The notes beneath the pieces were generated by a model that made no database searches, was not told the DNA's origin, and saw only the letters and a list, made by a program, of their open reading frames with translations. This document shows positions 46,501-59,820 of a stretch of 64,000 nucleotides of DNA, piece after piece. Numbering within the stretch: position 1 is the first letter of the stretch; every line of letters begins with the position of its first letter. Made by a program: the position numbers and the translations under genes. The stretch is from Tachypleus tridentatus. Lineage: Eukaryota > Arthropoda > Merostomata > Xiphosura > Limulidae. Location of the stretch: assembly GCF_004210375.1 (NCBI RefSeq), contig NC_134834.1, positions 98,646,170-98,710,169 of the forward strand, written 5' to 3'.

Positions 46501-49500
46501 TGACATCACTACATTTACAGTATGTTTATCAAAACAGAAACATCATCATGACATCATAACTACATTTACAGTATGTTTATCAAAACAGAAACATCATCAT
46601 GACATCGTAACTACATTTACAGTATGTTTATCAAAACAGAAACATCATAATGACATCGTAACTACATTTACAGTATGTTTATCAAAACAGAAACACCATC
46701 ATGACACCATAACTACATTTACAGTACGTTTATCAAAACAGAAACATCATCATGACATCACTACATTTACAGTATGTTTATCAAAACAGAAACATCATCA
46801 TGACATCATAACTACATTTACAGTATGTTTATCAAAACGGAAACATCATCATGTCATAACTACATTTACAGTATGTCTATCAAAACGGAAACATCATCAT
46901 GACATCACAACTACATTTACAGTATGTTTATCAAAACAGAAACACCATCATGACATCATAACTACATTTACAGTACGTTTATCAAAACAGAAACATCATC
47001 ATGACATCACTACATTTACAGTATGTTTATCAAAACAGAAACATCATCATGACATCATAACTACATTTACAGTATGTTTATCAAAACGGAAACATCATCA
47101 TGACATCACTACATTTAAAGCATGTCTATCAAAACAGAAACACCATCATGACATCATAACTACATTTACAGTATGTTTATCAAAAGAGAAACATCATCAT
47201 GACATCATAACTACATTTACAGTATGTTTATCAAAACGGAAACATCATCATGACATCATAACTACATTTACAGTATGTTTATCAAAACAGAAACATCATC
47301 ATGACATCATAACTACATTTACAGTATGTTTATCAAAACAGAAACATCATCATGACATCACTACATTTACAGTATGTTTATCAAAACAGAAACACCATCA
47401 TGACATCACTACATTTACAGTATCTTTATCAAAACAGAAACACCATCATGACATCACTACATTTACAGTATGTTTATCAAAACAGAAACACCATCATGAC
47501 ATCACTACATTTACAGTATGTTTATCAAAACAGAAACATCATCATGACATCGTAACTACATTTACAGTATGTTTATCAAAACAGAAACACCATCATGACA
47601 TCGTAACTACATTTACAGTATGTTTATCAAAACGGAAACATCATCATGACATCACAACTACATTTACAGCATGTCTATCAAAACGGAAACATCATCATGA
47701 CATCACAACTACATTTACAGTATGTTTATCAAAACAGAAACACCATCATGACATCACTACATTTACAGTATGTTTATCAAAACAGAAACATCATCATGAC
47801 ATCGTAACTACATTTACAGTATGTTTATCAAAACAGAAACATCATCATGACATCATAACTACATTTACAGTATGTTTATCAAAACAGAAACATCATCATG
47901 ACATCACTACATTTACAGTATGTTTATCAAAACAGAAACACCATCATGACATCACTACATTTACAGTATCTTTATCAAAACAGAAACACCATCATGACAT
48001 CACTACATTTACAGTATGTTTATCAAAACAGAAACACAATCATGACATCACTACATTTACAGTATGTTTATCAAAACAGAAACATCATCATGACATCGTA
48101 ACTACATTTACAGTATGTTTATCAAAACAGAAACACCATCATGACATCGTAACTACATTTACAGTATGTTGATCAAAACGGAAACATCATCATGACATCA
48201 CAACTACATTTACAGCATGTCTATCAAAACGGAAACATCATCATGACATCACAACTACATTTACAGTATGTTTATCAAAACAGAAACACCATCATGACAT
48301 CACTACATTTACAGTATGTTTATCAAAACAGAAACATCATCATGACATCGTAACTACATTTACAGTATGTTTATCAAAACAGAAACACCATCATGACATC
48401 ATAACTACATTTACGGTATGTTTATCAAACAGAAACATCATCATGACATCACTACATTTACAGTATGTTTATCAAAACAAAAAACACCATCATGACATCA
48501 CTACATTTACAGTATGTTTATCAAAACAGAAACACCATCATGACATCACTACATTTACAGTATGTTTATCAAAACAGAAACATCATCATGACATCGTAAC
48601 TACATTTACAGTATGTTTATCAAAACAGAAACACCATCATGACATCGTAACTACATTTACAGTATGTTTATCAAAACAGAAACACCATCATGACATCATA
48701 ACTACATTTACAGTATGTTTATCAAAACAGAAACATCATCATGACATCACAACTACATTTACAGCATGTCTATCAAAACAGGAAACATCATCATGACATC
48801 ACAACTACATTTACAGTATGTTTATCAAAACAGAAACACCATCATGACATCACTACATTTACAGTATGTTTATCAAAACAGAAACATCATCATGACATCG
48901 TAACTACATTTACAGTATGTTTATCAAAACAGAAACACCATCATGACATCATAACTACATTTACAGTATGTTTATCAAAACAGAAACACCATCATGACAT
49001 CACTACATTTACAGTATGTTTATCAAAACAGAAACATCATCATGACATCGTAACTACATTTACAGTATGTTTATCAAAACAGAAACATCATCATGACATC
49101 GTAACTACATTTACAGTATGTTTATCAAAACAGAAACACCATCATGACATCGTAACTACATTTACAGTATGTTTATCAAAACGGAAACATCATCATGACA
49201 TCACAACTACATTTACAGCATGTCTATCAAAACGGAAACATCATCATGACATCACAACTACATTTACAGTATGTTTATCAAAACAGAAACACCATCATGA
49301 CATCACTACATTTACAGTATGTTTATCAAAACAGAAACACCATCATGACATCACTACATTTACAGTATGTTTATCAAAACAGAAACACCATCATGACATC
49401 ACTACATTTACAGTATGTTTATCAAAACAGAAACATCATCATGACATCGTAACTACATTTACAGTATGTTTATCAAAACAGAAACACCATCATGACATCG

Positions 49501-50590
49501 TAACTACATTTACAGTATGTTTATCAAAACAGAAACATCATCATGACATCATAACTACATTTACAGCATGTCTATCAAAACGGAAACATCATCATGACAT
49601 CACAACTACATTTACAGTATGTTTATCAAAACAGAAACATCATAATGACAGCACAACTACATTTACAGTATGTTTATCAAAACAGAAACATCATCATGAC
49701 ATCGTAACTACATTTACAGTATGTTTATCAAAACAGAAACACCATCATGACATCATAACTACATTTACAGTATGTTTATCAAAACAGAAACATCATCATG
49801 ACATCACTACATTTACAGTATGTTTATCAAAACAGAAACACCATCATGACATCACTACATTTACAGTATGTTTATCAAAACAGAAACATCATCATGACAT
49901 CGTAACTACATTTACAGTATGTTTATCAAAACAGAAACACCATCATGACATCGTAACTACATTTACAGTATGTTTATCAAAACAGAAACACCATCATGAC
50001 ATCATAACTACATTTACACTACGTTTATCAAAACAGAAACATCATCATGACATCATAACTACATTTACAGTATGTTTATCAAAACAGAAACATCATCATG
50101 ACATCATAACTACATTTACAGTATGTTTATCAAAACGGAAACATCATCATGACATCATAACTACATTTACAGTATGTTTATCAAAACAGAAACACCGTCA
50201 TGACATCATAACTACATTTACAGTACGTTTATCAAAACAGAAACATCATCATGACATCATAACTACATTTACAGTATGTTTATCAAAACAGAAACATCAT
50301 CATGACATCATAACTACATTTACAGTATGTTTATCAAAACAGAAACACCATCATGACATCACTACATTTACAGTATGTTTATCAAAACAGAAACATCATC
50401 ATGACATCGTAACTACATTTACAGTATGTTTATCAAAACAGAAACACCATCATGACATCGTAACTACATTTACAGTATGTTTATCAAAACGGAAACATCA
50501 TCATGACATCATAACTACATTTACAGTATATCTATAAAACAGAAACATCATCATGACATCATAACTACATTTACAGTATGTCTATTAAAA
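43551..50590 (+). repeat. 7.0-kb minisatellite, 51/48-bp unit, about 140 copies
   Basis: Unit gacatcataactacatttac, agtatgtttatcaaaacaga, aacaccatcat. Alternative forms are gacatcac..., gacatcgt... and a 3-bp shorter gacatcactac form. Higher-order duplication: 44154-44405 recurs at 44802-45053 (648 bp offset) and 47352-47555 at 47898-48101 (546 bp offset). Units of 48 and 51 bp keep frame, so a plus-strand stretch at 48741-50537 is open for 598 codons (repeated KHHHDI..TTFTVCLSKQ). Confidence 0.95.
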
Positions 50591-52394
50591 CGGAACATGG
50601 AGATCTGTGTATGCTAAGTTCAGAGTTAAAGAAGAAATGAAGTTATGACATCATAAGACCTAATAACATTTTCGCTGTGAATGATCACCAACAATTGGTT
50701 AGAGAACATAGTGGAAATACTGCTATTTTAAATTTACTGTTCACTTGTAACTGAGAAATGGCTGATCGGGTAGAGATTAGAAAACTGGTGACAGTTAGTG
50801 ATCATTATCGAATTAGAAGTGGTTTGACTGTATTTGGAGATTTGAAACGAAGGTTCTGGTTTGAAATTATGAAGAGAGCAAACAACTGTGTACACACTAC
50901 GAAATGTGTGACTCAGTTAGTTGGAGATACTTGTAAAATGTAAAATAAATTATTAAATATTCAAGATGGTTATATTCCTTATGAAAAGTAAGGATAGAAA
51001 ACTTATTATTTGTAAAACTAAGCTCTCTTTACGGAAAATTGTTTGTACAAGTTTCGTGGTAAATAAAAACAACAAGTACCTATTAGTAGCACTGTTCACG
51101 GCAGGTACTGTTTATGGACAACACAGATCTGCTAATTTAAACTTCATAACAGTTGTTTTGGTATTAACTGATTTTCCATAACCCAGCTATGTAGATTTTT
51201 CATAACCCAGCTATGGAGGTTTCGAAAATAACATTCGTTTTTGTTTTTTTTCAATCACATAAGGATGTTTTTACAAATGGGAAGAATAAAACTTAATTAA
51301 TTAAATTATTATTTCGTTCACCACAATGAACGTTTGTTATTATTATGTTTGAGCTCTAGAACGATCCATAAGATTCTCACGTTGTGGTTGTTCTAGAGAC
51401 ATCTATAGTCAATGGTTATCACATTTTAGGTATAACAAAATTTGACCCAATTTCAATGAAAGTGATTCACTTATGTAAAAGTACATTTGACATTTTGAGA
51501 AAAAATTCGGTACCTAATGGATAGAAGTGGATATCACTTTTCGAAACAACGCAGAGAAATTACTGTGAACATGTAAACATTTAAGACAATAAAACCAACG
51601 CAGGTCTGTGTTGTTATTTTCTGGCCCCTTCGCTAGAAAGTGTGGGGAGTTGTTGAACAGCAGCATCACCCTGGGTACTACATGCACTATCAAGTGTGTG
51701 ACGTGGAGAGTTATAGTCCAGAGAAACACATATAAATTAAGCTCTGGTATTTCGCTTTATACTATTGCTAATCGAATATAGTACTAATTACCTTTCTGTG
51801 TTAGATATAGGCTTTCTACCATAATATACCTCCAACACTCTTACCTTGAAACAAATACATTCCGAAGTTGATGTACATAAACTTTCCACAATTATAATAC
51901 ACACGTTTCCGATATAACGAAACACTACTAAGTATTCGCTACTGCGAGTGAACACGATGTTCCCGCACACTTTCACTTTAAAATGCACGAGCTCGCGAAA
52001 TGTGACAGGCAGCGGAAGAGCCCGCATACGAATTTCCTGAGGTAGTGTTGCTACAACATATCCTACCCCTAGACGTCCACGTGCAACTCTTGACGTTAAG
52101 AACACCCTCAAGTTCAACACCAAACGACACGCTTCGGCCGCCGTTTAGCACGTGATCAAAATGAAACAGTAACACCAAGGCAACTGAGTAACCAGTGTAT
52201 AAAACTAAATTGGTATTTCCATACTTGTACACGTACGCTATGAAACAATTTCATACCCGCACAGTGAACTGCTACACAGATGTTACGTATTCGAGATTAT
52301 TACTCTAATAATAATTTCGCAGTAAAAATATGATTTCTAAGTCACATCCTCTTAAATAACTACATGAATAAACAGCAACAAATATCAGGGCCAC
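50591..52394. other. Intergenic or intronic unique region
   Basis: AT-rich apart from a GC-richer patch at about 51960-52150 containing cggccgccg and cacgtg. Several overlapping minus-strand ORFs (51788-52232) have no recognised domain. No FAM110 N-terminal exon was found here. Confidence 0.4.
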
Positions 52395-52640
52395 AGTCAC
52401 AGTAGTACAAAACTAAAGTACAACAATGAACAATAAGACCTGAATCTCTGTAATACAAAACTACAGTACAACAATGAACAAGACCTGAATCACTGTAGTA
52501 CAAAACTACAGTACAACAATGAACAAGACCTGAATCACTGTAGTACAAAACTACAGTACAACAATGAACAAGACCTGAATCACTGTAGTACAAAACTAAA
52601 GTACAGCAACGAACACCAAGACCCGAGTCACTGGTACAAA
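52395..52640 (+). repeat. Minisatellite, 45-bp unit, about 5 copies
   Basis: Unit gtagtacaaaactacagtac, aacaatgaacaagacctgaa, tcact. The middle copies are identical and the edges are diverged. Confidence 0.92.
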
Positions 52641-52849
52641 ACTCTAAACTGGGACAAATAGCAAGAAAAGAGTTAGTACAGTAACACACAATGGAGTCTA
52701 TGTCTGTGTTAGTACAGCAATGACCTCCACGACATGTGTTACTGTCGTTTTAGAACAAAGTCACACGAGATCGTGTCTACAGAATGAAATAGAGTTCACG
52801 AATTCAGCGTTTTAAGTTTCTGAACTTATCACAGTCCTACAAGAAAACC

Positions 52850-53832
52850 ATTCTTACTATAAAACCAACACCGGACATTATTACTATTGGTTTTACTATC
52901 GAATCAATACCGGACATTATTATTACGGGATTTACTGTACAATCAATATCGAACATTATTATTACTGGTCTTACTGCACAATCAATACCGGACATTATTA
53001 TTACGGATTTTACTGTAAAACCAATGTTGGACATTATTACTAAGTTTTGTTACTTCTGTTTACTTGGTATACACCGCTTTTACTGAGTTTTGTTACTTCT
53101 GTTTACTTGGTATAGACTGCTTTTACTTGTTTTACTGTACAATCAGTACCGGACATTATTACTATTATTTTTACTGTACAATCAGTACCGAACATTATTA
53201 TTACTGGTTTTACTGTACAATCAGTACCGAACATTATTATTACTGGTTTTACTGTACAATCAGTACCGAACATTATTATTACTGGTTTTACTGTACAGTA
53301 CCGGACATTATTATTACTGGTTTTACTGTACAATCAGTACCGAACATTATTATTACTGGTTTTACTGTACAGTACCGAACATTATTATTACTGGTTTTAC
53401 TGTACAATCAGTACCGAACATTATTATTACTGGTTTTACTGTACAATCAATACCGAACATTATTATTACTTGTTTTACTGTACAACCAATACCGAACATT
53501 ATTATTACTTGTTTTACTGTACAATCAGTACCGAACATTATTATTACTGGTTTTACTGTACAATCAATACCGAACATTATTATTACTTGTTTTACTGTAC
53601 AACCAATACCGAACATTATTATTACTTGTTTTACTGTACAATCAGTACCGAACATTATTATTACTTGTTTTACTGTACAATCAGTACCGAACATTATTAT
53701 TACTTGTTTTACTGTACAATCAGTACCGAACATTATTATTACTGGTTTTACTGTACAACCAATACCGGACATTATTACTATTGTTTTTACTGCACAGTCA
53801 GTGCCGAACATTATTATTACTGGTTTTACATC
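52850..53832 (+). repeat. Minisatellite, 39-bp unit, about 24 copies, interrupted
   Basis: Unit gaacattattattactggtt, ttactgtacaatcagtacc. A 30-bp short form lacking 'atcagtacc'-type sequence occurs twice near 53293 and 53373. The array is split at 53035-53125 by two copies of a different repeat. The 39-bp period keeps several frames open on both strands. Confidence 0.93.
53036..53125 (+). repeat. Two orphan units of the 44-bp minisatellite found at 56.2 kb
   Basis: ttttgttacttctgtttact plus tggtatacaccgcttttactga, then the same with tggtatagactgc. This is the unit of 56160-57668 (gttttgttactttttgttta, cttggtatagaccactttca) embedded within an unrelated 39-bp array 3 kb away. Confidence 0.75.
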
Positions 53833-55367
53833 AGAGGTATATACAGTTGTTAGGGTTATAGTGGTAAGTATGGTTAGTTTACCCCAAAACTGTAAAAGAC
53901 TAGTCAGCAAAATGATTAAACAAAATATTTTTGGGTGAGTTAAAGTCCGTTTCTAACATAGTCACTGTTAGTAACCCCTCGGTCACGACTGGTGACTCAC
54001 TGCTTACATTTTCATGCACTCCTGGTTCTCTGTTGCTTAACGCCACATACTCGGTTTGTTTTAGTACAGCAATGTCACATGGCCTGGTTATTACCTCTTA
54101 GTTACTCACAGATTTAGGTAGTGCATTCAATTCTACACATATATCATTCAATCAACGCATAAAAGCGAAACCTTTTGAAGGCAATCTAAATATGATTTAT
54201 GAGTAATATACACAACATTTCATTCTCTGCTTTTTAAAACTACATGCACTGACCCATGGCTTGAGCTCGCGCCTCCCAGCTGGTTACGATAAAAGTTCTG
54301 TTTTACTGAAACCAGTAACAAGTGAGAAACACGACTGGCTCTTCTCGTTGTGAAAGTTTGTTACCCGAGTAGAATAGGCCGCTTTAAATACACAGAGAAA
54401 ACATACAGAAAACGTCATTAAAAGACATTTTTAAGTTGGCGAAAGCTGAAAAGAGGTACCTTGCTGTGGTAGACCTATTGTGGAAATCTATGTAGTGGGT
54501 TTCGCCATCTAGTGTAATATATTAAACATACAGGAGGTTGAATTTGTTTAAGTTAAAAGTTTATAATGACAGACGATAAATTGTCAGTTTATTTGTAGAG
54601 TACACCTATTTAATCCGTACGTAACATAGCTGAGCAGTCGTTCAAACCATCAAAAGTATCACAACTTCTAGACAGATGCATAAACGTTGGGTTTCCACAA
54701 ATATTATTGAATAGAACATTAATTAAATGATAGGGAAACATGTCCCGCTAATATTTCTGTAAGTCACGTTCTTGTCTTTACAGCAGTCGGAAATGAACAA
54801 GTTGTGACAATGTGTCGTGACCTCAACTAGCGGCTGAGGCAGGACGTTATGATTACAGTGCGCGACTTTAGCGTCACCCTGTAGATACATTTAACACATT
54901 CAGTGTATAAAATACAACATCTGTGCTAAGTTTAATAACCCGTCCAACTATTACATCCGGTAACAATTCGCATGAAGGGGATAGTTACACTTCCTATCTC
55001 CCAGACATAATAAATTTCAATTTTATTTTTGGTTCTTCTATTTCTACAACCAAACTTTCAAAAGAACGTTCATGCTCTACACCCACGTAAACAATGATAA
55101 TTATCTAGTTACTGTCACGTAACTTCAACTTCATAACCGTTTTAAAACGAGAGCCCTACAAATATGTTACATCTATATACCGCTGACACTATAGTTTATA
55201 TCCGTGCTTTTAATGCGTTTACACAGAATTTTTTAAAATATGAGTTAAGTATACAATATTACAACTCTAGGTTTGCGTCTTGGTGACGGCGGGTTTCTCG
55301 TGATAGCGTCCTCAGAGACAAACATAGCAAAAACGATACACACAAAATAACAATAAAAACACGAGGG
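53833..55367. other. Unique AT-rich region
   Basis: No gene or element recognised. A few GC-richer patches (about 54265-54290 and 54820-54890) carry no identifiable motif. Confidence 0.4.
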
Positions 55368-55641
55368 TTTGTTTGTTTTGGAATTTCGCACAAAGCTACT
55401 CGAGGGCTATCTGTGCTAGCCGTCCCTAATTTAGCAGTGTAAGACTAGAGGGAAGGCAGCTAGTCATCACCACCCACCGCCAACTCTTGGCCTACTCTTT
55501 TACCAACGAATAGTGGGATTGATCGTACCATTATACGCCTCCACGGCTGGGAGGGCGAGCATGTTTAGCGCGACGCGGGCGCGAACCCGCGACTCTCGGA
55601 TTACGAGTCGCACGCCTTACGCGCTTGGCTATGCCAGGTCA
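55368..55641 (-). repeat. SINE with tRNA-Thr(CGU)-like head, copy 3
   Basis: Plus strand: gtttgttttggaatttcgca...ctagtcatcaccacccaccg...ctcttttaccaacgaatagt...gcgggcgcgaacccgcgactctcggattacgagtcgcacgcc, ending at ggctatgccagg. It has the same order as 18183-18447. The head is altered (extra GC-rich bases near box B). Confidence 0.88.
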
Positions 55642-55695
55642 AACACGATGGACAAATAACGTTACACAAATCAAACTTGACAACTAAAATAATAT

Positions 55696-55960
55696 TGTTT
55701 TTTTTAATATACGTGCAAAGCTACACAACGACTACTTGCACTAGCCGGCCCTAATTCAGCAGTAAAAGCAGCTAGTTATCACAACCCACCGCCAACTCTT
55801 CGGCTACTCTTTTATCAACAAATACTGTGATTGATCGTTACCCTATAAAACCACCACGGGGGCACGAAAGAACGAACAGGTTTAGTGAGACGTGGACTCG
55901 AACCTGCGACACTCAGGGTGAGAGTAATGCGTATGAACGAAACGGTCATGAAGGGACAAT
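55696..55960 (-). repeat. Diverged SINE, tRNA-Thr-like family, copy 4
   Basis: gtgcaaagctacacaacgac, cagctagttatcacaaccca, ccgccaactcttcggctact, cgaacctgcgacactcag follow the order of the other copies. It has many substitutions and a small deletion after cagcagt. It lies 55 bp from copy 3 in the same orientation. Confidence 0.8.
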
Positions 55961-55984
55961 TAATAGATAAGAATTCATGTTGTC

Positions 55985-56160
55985 AATAGTAACGTGATGT
56001 TACCGGACAGAACATATCAATCAAAACAATGACGTAATGTTACCGGACAGAACATATCAATCAAAACAATGACGTAATGTTACCAGACAGAAAATATCAA
56101 TCAAAACAATGACGTAATGTTACCAGACAGAAAATATCAATCAAAACAATGACGTAATGA
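55985..56160 (+). repeat. Minisatellite, 40-bp unit, about 4 copies
   Basis: Unit gtaatgttaccggacagaac, atatcaatcaaaacaatgac. It passes directly into the 44-bp array. Confidence 0.92.
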
Positions 56161-57668
56161 CCACTTTCACTTAGTTTTGTTACTTTTTGTTTACTTGGTA
56201 TAGACCACTTTCACTCAGTTTTGTTACTTTTTGTTTACTTGGTATAGACCACTTTCACTCAGTTTTGTTATTTTTTGTTTACTTGGTATAGACCACTTTC
56301 ACTCAGTTTTGTTATTTTTGTTTACTTGGTATAGACCACTTTCACTCAGTTTTGTTATTTTTGTTTACTTGGTATAGACCACTTTCACTCAGTTTTGTTA
56401 TTTTTTGTTTACTTGGTATAGACCACTTTCACTCAGTTTTGTTATTTTTGTTTACTTGGTATAGACCACTTTCACTCAGTTTTGTTATTTTTGTTTACTT
56501 GGTATAGACTACTTTCACTCAGTTTTGTTACTTTTGTTTACTTGGTATAGACCACTTTCACTCAGTTTTGTTACTTTTGTTTACTTGGTATAGACCACTT
56601 TCACTCAGTTTTGTTATTTTTGTTTACTTGGTATAGACCACTTTCACTCAGTTTTGTTATTTTTGTTTACTTGGTATAGACCACTTTCACTCAGTTTTGT
56701 TACTTTTTGTTTACTTGGTATAGACTACTTTCACTCAGTTTTGTTATTTTTGTTTACTTGGTATAGACTACTTTCACTCAGTTTTGTTACTTTTTGTTTA
56801 CTTGGTATAGACTACTTTCACTCAGTTTTGTTACTTTTGTTTACTTGGTATAGACCACTTTCACTCAGTTTTGTTACTTTTTTGTTTACTTGGTATAGAC
56901 CACTTTCACTCAGTTTTGTTACTTTTTGTTTACTTGGTATAGACCACTTTCACTCAGTTTTGTTACTTTTTGTTTACTTGGTATACACCACTTTCACTCA
57001 GTTTTGTTACTTTTTGTTTACTTGGTATACACCACTTTCACTCAGTTTTGTTACTTTTGTTTACTTGGTATACACCACTTTCACTCAGTTTTGTTACTTT
57101 TGTTTACTTGGTATAGACCACTTTCACTCAGTTTTGTTACTTTTTGTTTACTTGGTATAGACCACTTTCACTCAGTTTTGTTACTTTTTGTTTACTTGGT
57201 ATAGACCACTTTCACTCAGTTTTGTTATTTTTGTTTACTTGGTATAGACCACTTTCACTCAGTTTTGTTATTTTTGTTTACTTGGTATAGACTACTTTCA
57301 CTCAGTTTTGTTACTTTTTGTTTACTTGGTATAGACCACTTTCACTCAGTTTTGTTACTTTTTGTTTACTTGGTATAGACCACTTTCACTCAGTTTTGTT
57401 ACTTTTTGTTTACTTGGTATAGACCACTTTCACTCAGTTTTGTTACTTTTTGTTTACTTGGTATATACCACTTTCACTCAGTTTTGTTATTTTTGTTTAC
57501 TTGGTATAGACCACTTTCACTCAGTTTTGTTATTTTTGTTTACGTGGTATAGACCACTTTCACTTAGTTTTGTTATTTTTGTTTACTTGGTATAGACCAC
57601 TTTCACTTAGTTTTGTTATTTTTGTTTACTTGGTATAGACCACTTTCACTTAGTTTTGTTACTTTTTG
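56160..57668 (+). repeat. Minisatellite, 42-45 bp unit, about 34 copies
   Basis: Unit actttcactcagttttgtta, ctttttgtttacttggtata, gacc. Variation is mainly T-run length (4 to 7) and tact/tatt. Frame-open stretches are a by-product of the repeat. Confidence 0.95.
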
Positions 57669-59410
57669 AAGAAAAACATTTTATATCTCATTTTCTATTA
57701 TCTTTTAGAAACGCCTATATCCCGCCTATTCATTTCTTAAACTATGAAACACGATCTTTGAGATATTCTGAGAATTTTCTACTTAAAGATTAAGCATGTT
57801 CGGTGTTAGGATTCGAAACTGCAACCCCCAAACTGTAAGTAGACTGCCCTCACCAGCAGGCCATGTAAACAAAACGGTAACAGTTTACAGATCCCATTAT
57901 AGGCGGCAGATATTAAGAAAATAAAAAGTTTGAGAATCGCTGGTCTGTATCTTTATGCGTTGATACGAAATTACTGTAGTAAAATGGTGACAGGAGTATA
58001 GAATGTTGGAAGTTAAGAAATGTATTATAGAAGTTGACTTAACAATGTAGAACTTATAAATTTTATTACCGGTCAACAAACATGTTCAACTATTATTGCT
58101 GTTGGCTAAATTATTAACAACTTAAAAAAACAAAACACACTGTAAGCAATTTTTTTTTAACATACGTGTTTTCACAAACAATGTTTATGAAAACTGATAT
58201 AAATTTTACCACATTACTGTGAGCATTACCTTAAATGGGTATATGTACAAGTCCATGAATTTCACGTCTTCGAAGTTTTATACGAAATTAACCTAATATA
58301 GTTTTTAAGGCTTAAATAATTACAAACGATTCAACCGTTGCATACACGGTACAAGGTGTGTGTGTTTACCATGACAACAGAAATAGGTTACTCCGGGTCA
58401 GTATTAGAGCTCCCTAACACGTTACAGGAAAATGCATGATTTCATGCAGCATTTTCAACAAGATTATTATAGGTGTTATAAGAGGGGAAATATAAAAATT
58501 ATTTAACATGATGTGTACTCCATCATAGCGAGTGTATTTAACATGATGTGTACTCCATCATAGTGAGTGTATTTAAGGAAGTTGATAACTTAAAGCTGTT
58601 AATCCTCACATGTTAATGAAACTCGAACATTTTCGCAATGTTTGGAATGTAGTTATTAACTTAAAAGACAAAACAGACATTTTATAACCTGTATCAGTTC
58701 CTTGATGTTTCGTTCATACAATGTAAACCTGGTTTCTTGCATTAATGGAATTATGATAAAAACTACTGCTAACAGTGAGGTCACACAACTGATGAAACTA
58801 CGCATTCTACTCTTTATACGTTAGAACATAATAGCATATTTAGTTATATGTGGTTGATTTTTGAGCTTTGCTCTACGTACATATCTTACTTTGATCGGAA
58901 GCGACTATCATAGGTTCAAATAAAAACAAACATGATTTTCAGTCCAGGTGTAGTTGTTAATTATAACACCTTTTATCTTCCATTTCTTAAAGTCATATAT
59001 TAAGATACTTACATTTGTAGAAACGTAAAAACTGAATTGCAGTATTTCTTGAAAAGTGTCAAACGACATACAGATAGTTTGGATTTTAAGGAAATAAAAA
59101 TAATATTCCATGCAACTTTAAGTTAGGCGAATCAACTATTTCACAGATAATAATGTGAAAAGATAATTTTCAATCACATCCACTCATGAATTACAATACT
59201 TTGTTGTCCTCAACTTTACACAGTGGAACACACAACTTTGAGAAACTGGATACACAATGGTACACACAACTTTGAGAAACTGGAAATAAATAAACTTACT
59301 TTCATATTTTTGTTATTGTGACTGTTGGATTGTTTTAAGTTTCCAGTGAAGTTACTGTACTTCTTTTACTACCAGATGCTGACACTACAAAAGTATATGT
59401 TACTGATATA
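57669..59410. other. AT-rich unique region with two small tandem duplications
   Basis: A 36-bp duplication (atttaacatgatgtgtactc, catcatag(c/t)gagtgt) lies at about 58500-58575 and a duplicate of acacaactttgagaaactgg at about 59228-59285. No gene is recognised. Confidence 0.45.
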
Positions 59411-59820
59411 TTAGGTTGAGGAATAATTCGTGAGCGTTTTTAAATAATTTCATTCAAGCATTACATGCAAGACTACACAATACTTCAATGCATGAACACA
59501 TTACACCCAAAACATTTATTATGATACTTTATTTCATGTAATACCTAGGTATATAGTACGCATTGTTTTAAACGAAATTGCAAGAAATTAAGTGCGAAAA
59601 GCAGATAGTGTCGAAAATGCTCGATTTTGTCCACTTGACATTCCATTTAATGAGCTGAAAATGAAAGCAAAAATTAAAGACATATGAAAATCAAACACAC
59701 CATCTATTAGAGCAAAAAATTATCTACCAAATGACATGAAATATTTTGCGAAAGCGTTTCATTTATGAATATATTTTTTTTTAACTTGAAAAAACGCTCA
59801 CGAATTATTCCTCAACCCAA
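59411..59820. mobile_element. Mariner-type MITE, 410 bp
   Basis: Terminal inverted repeats of about 31 bp: left begins TTAGGTTGAGGAATAATTCG, right (reverse complement) begins TTGGGTTGAGGAATAATTCG. Both continue TGAGCGTTTTT and both ends are flanked by TA, the mariner target duplication. The interior lacks a transposase frame, so it is a deletion derivative or MITE. Confidence 0.87.

Noticed and set aside
48741-50537. 598-codon His-rich ORF as a real protein
   Set aside because: It follows the 48/51-bp repeat exactly, starts within a unit, and the neighbouring array is out of frame. Kept only as a finding to test.
51514-51729. Upstream FAM110 exon (a short KGPEN stretch on the minus strand)
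   Set aside because: Only three residues resemble the conserved block. The flanks do not match and no suitable splice donor in phase was seen.
53064-53938. Overlapping long ORFs on both strands rich in Tyr/Ile/Leu
   Set aside because: Products of the 39-bp minisatellite, open in several frames at once.
56654-57595. Open frames with repeated FTWYRPLSLSFVTF
   Set aside because: By-product of the 44-bp array; frames shift with T-run length.
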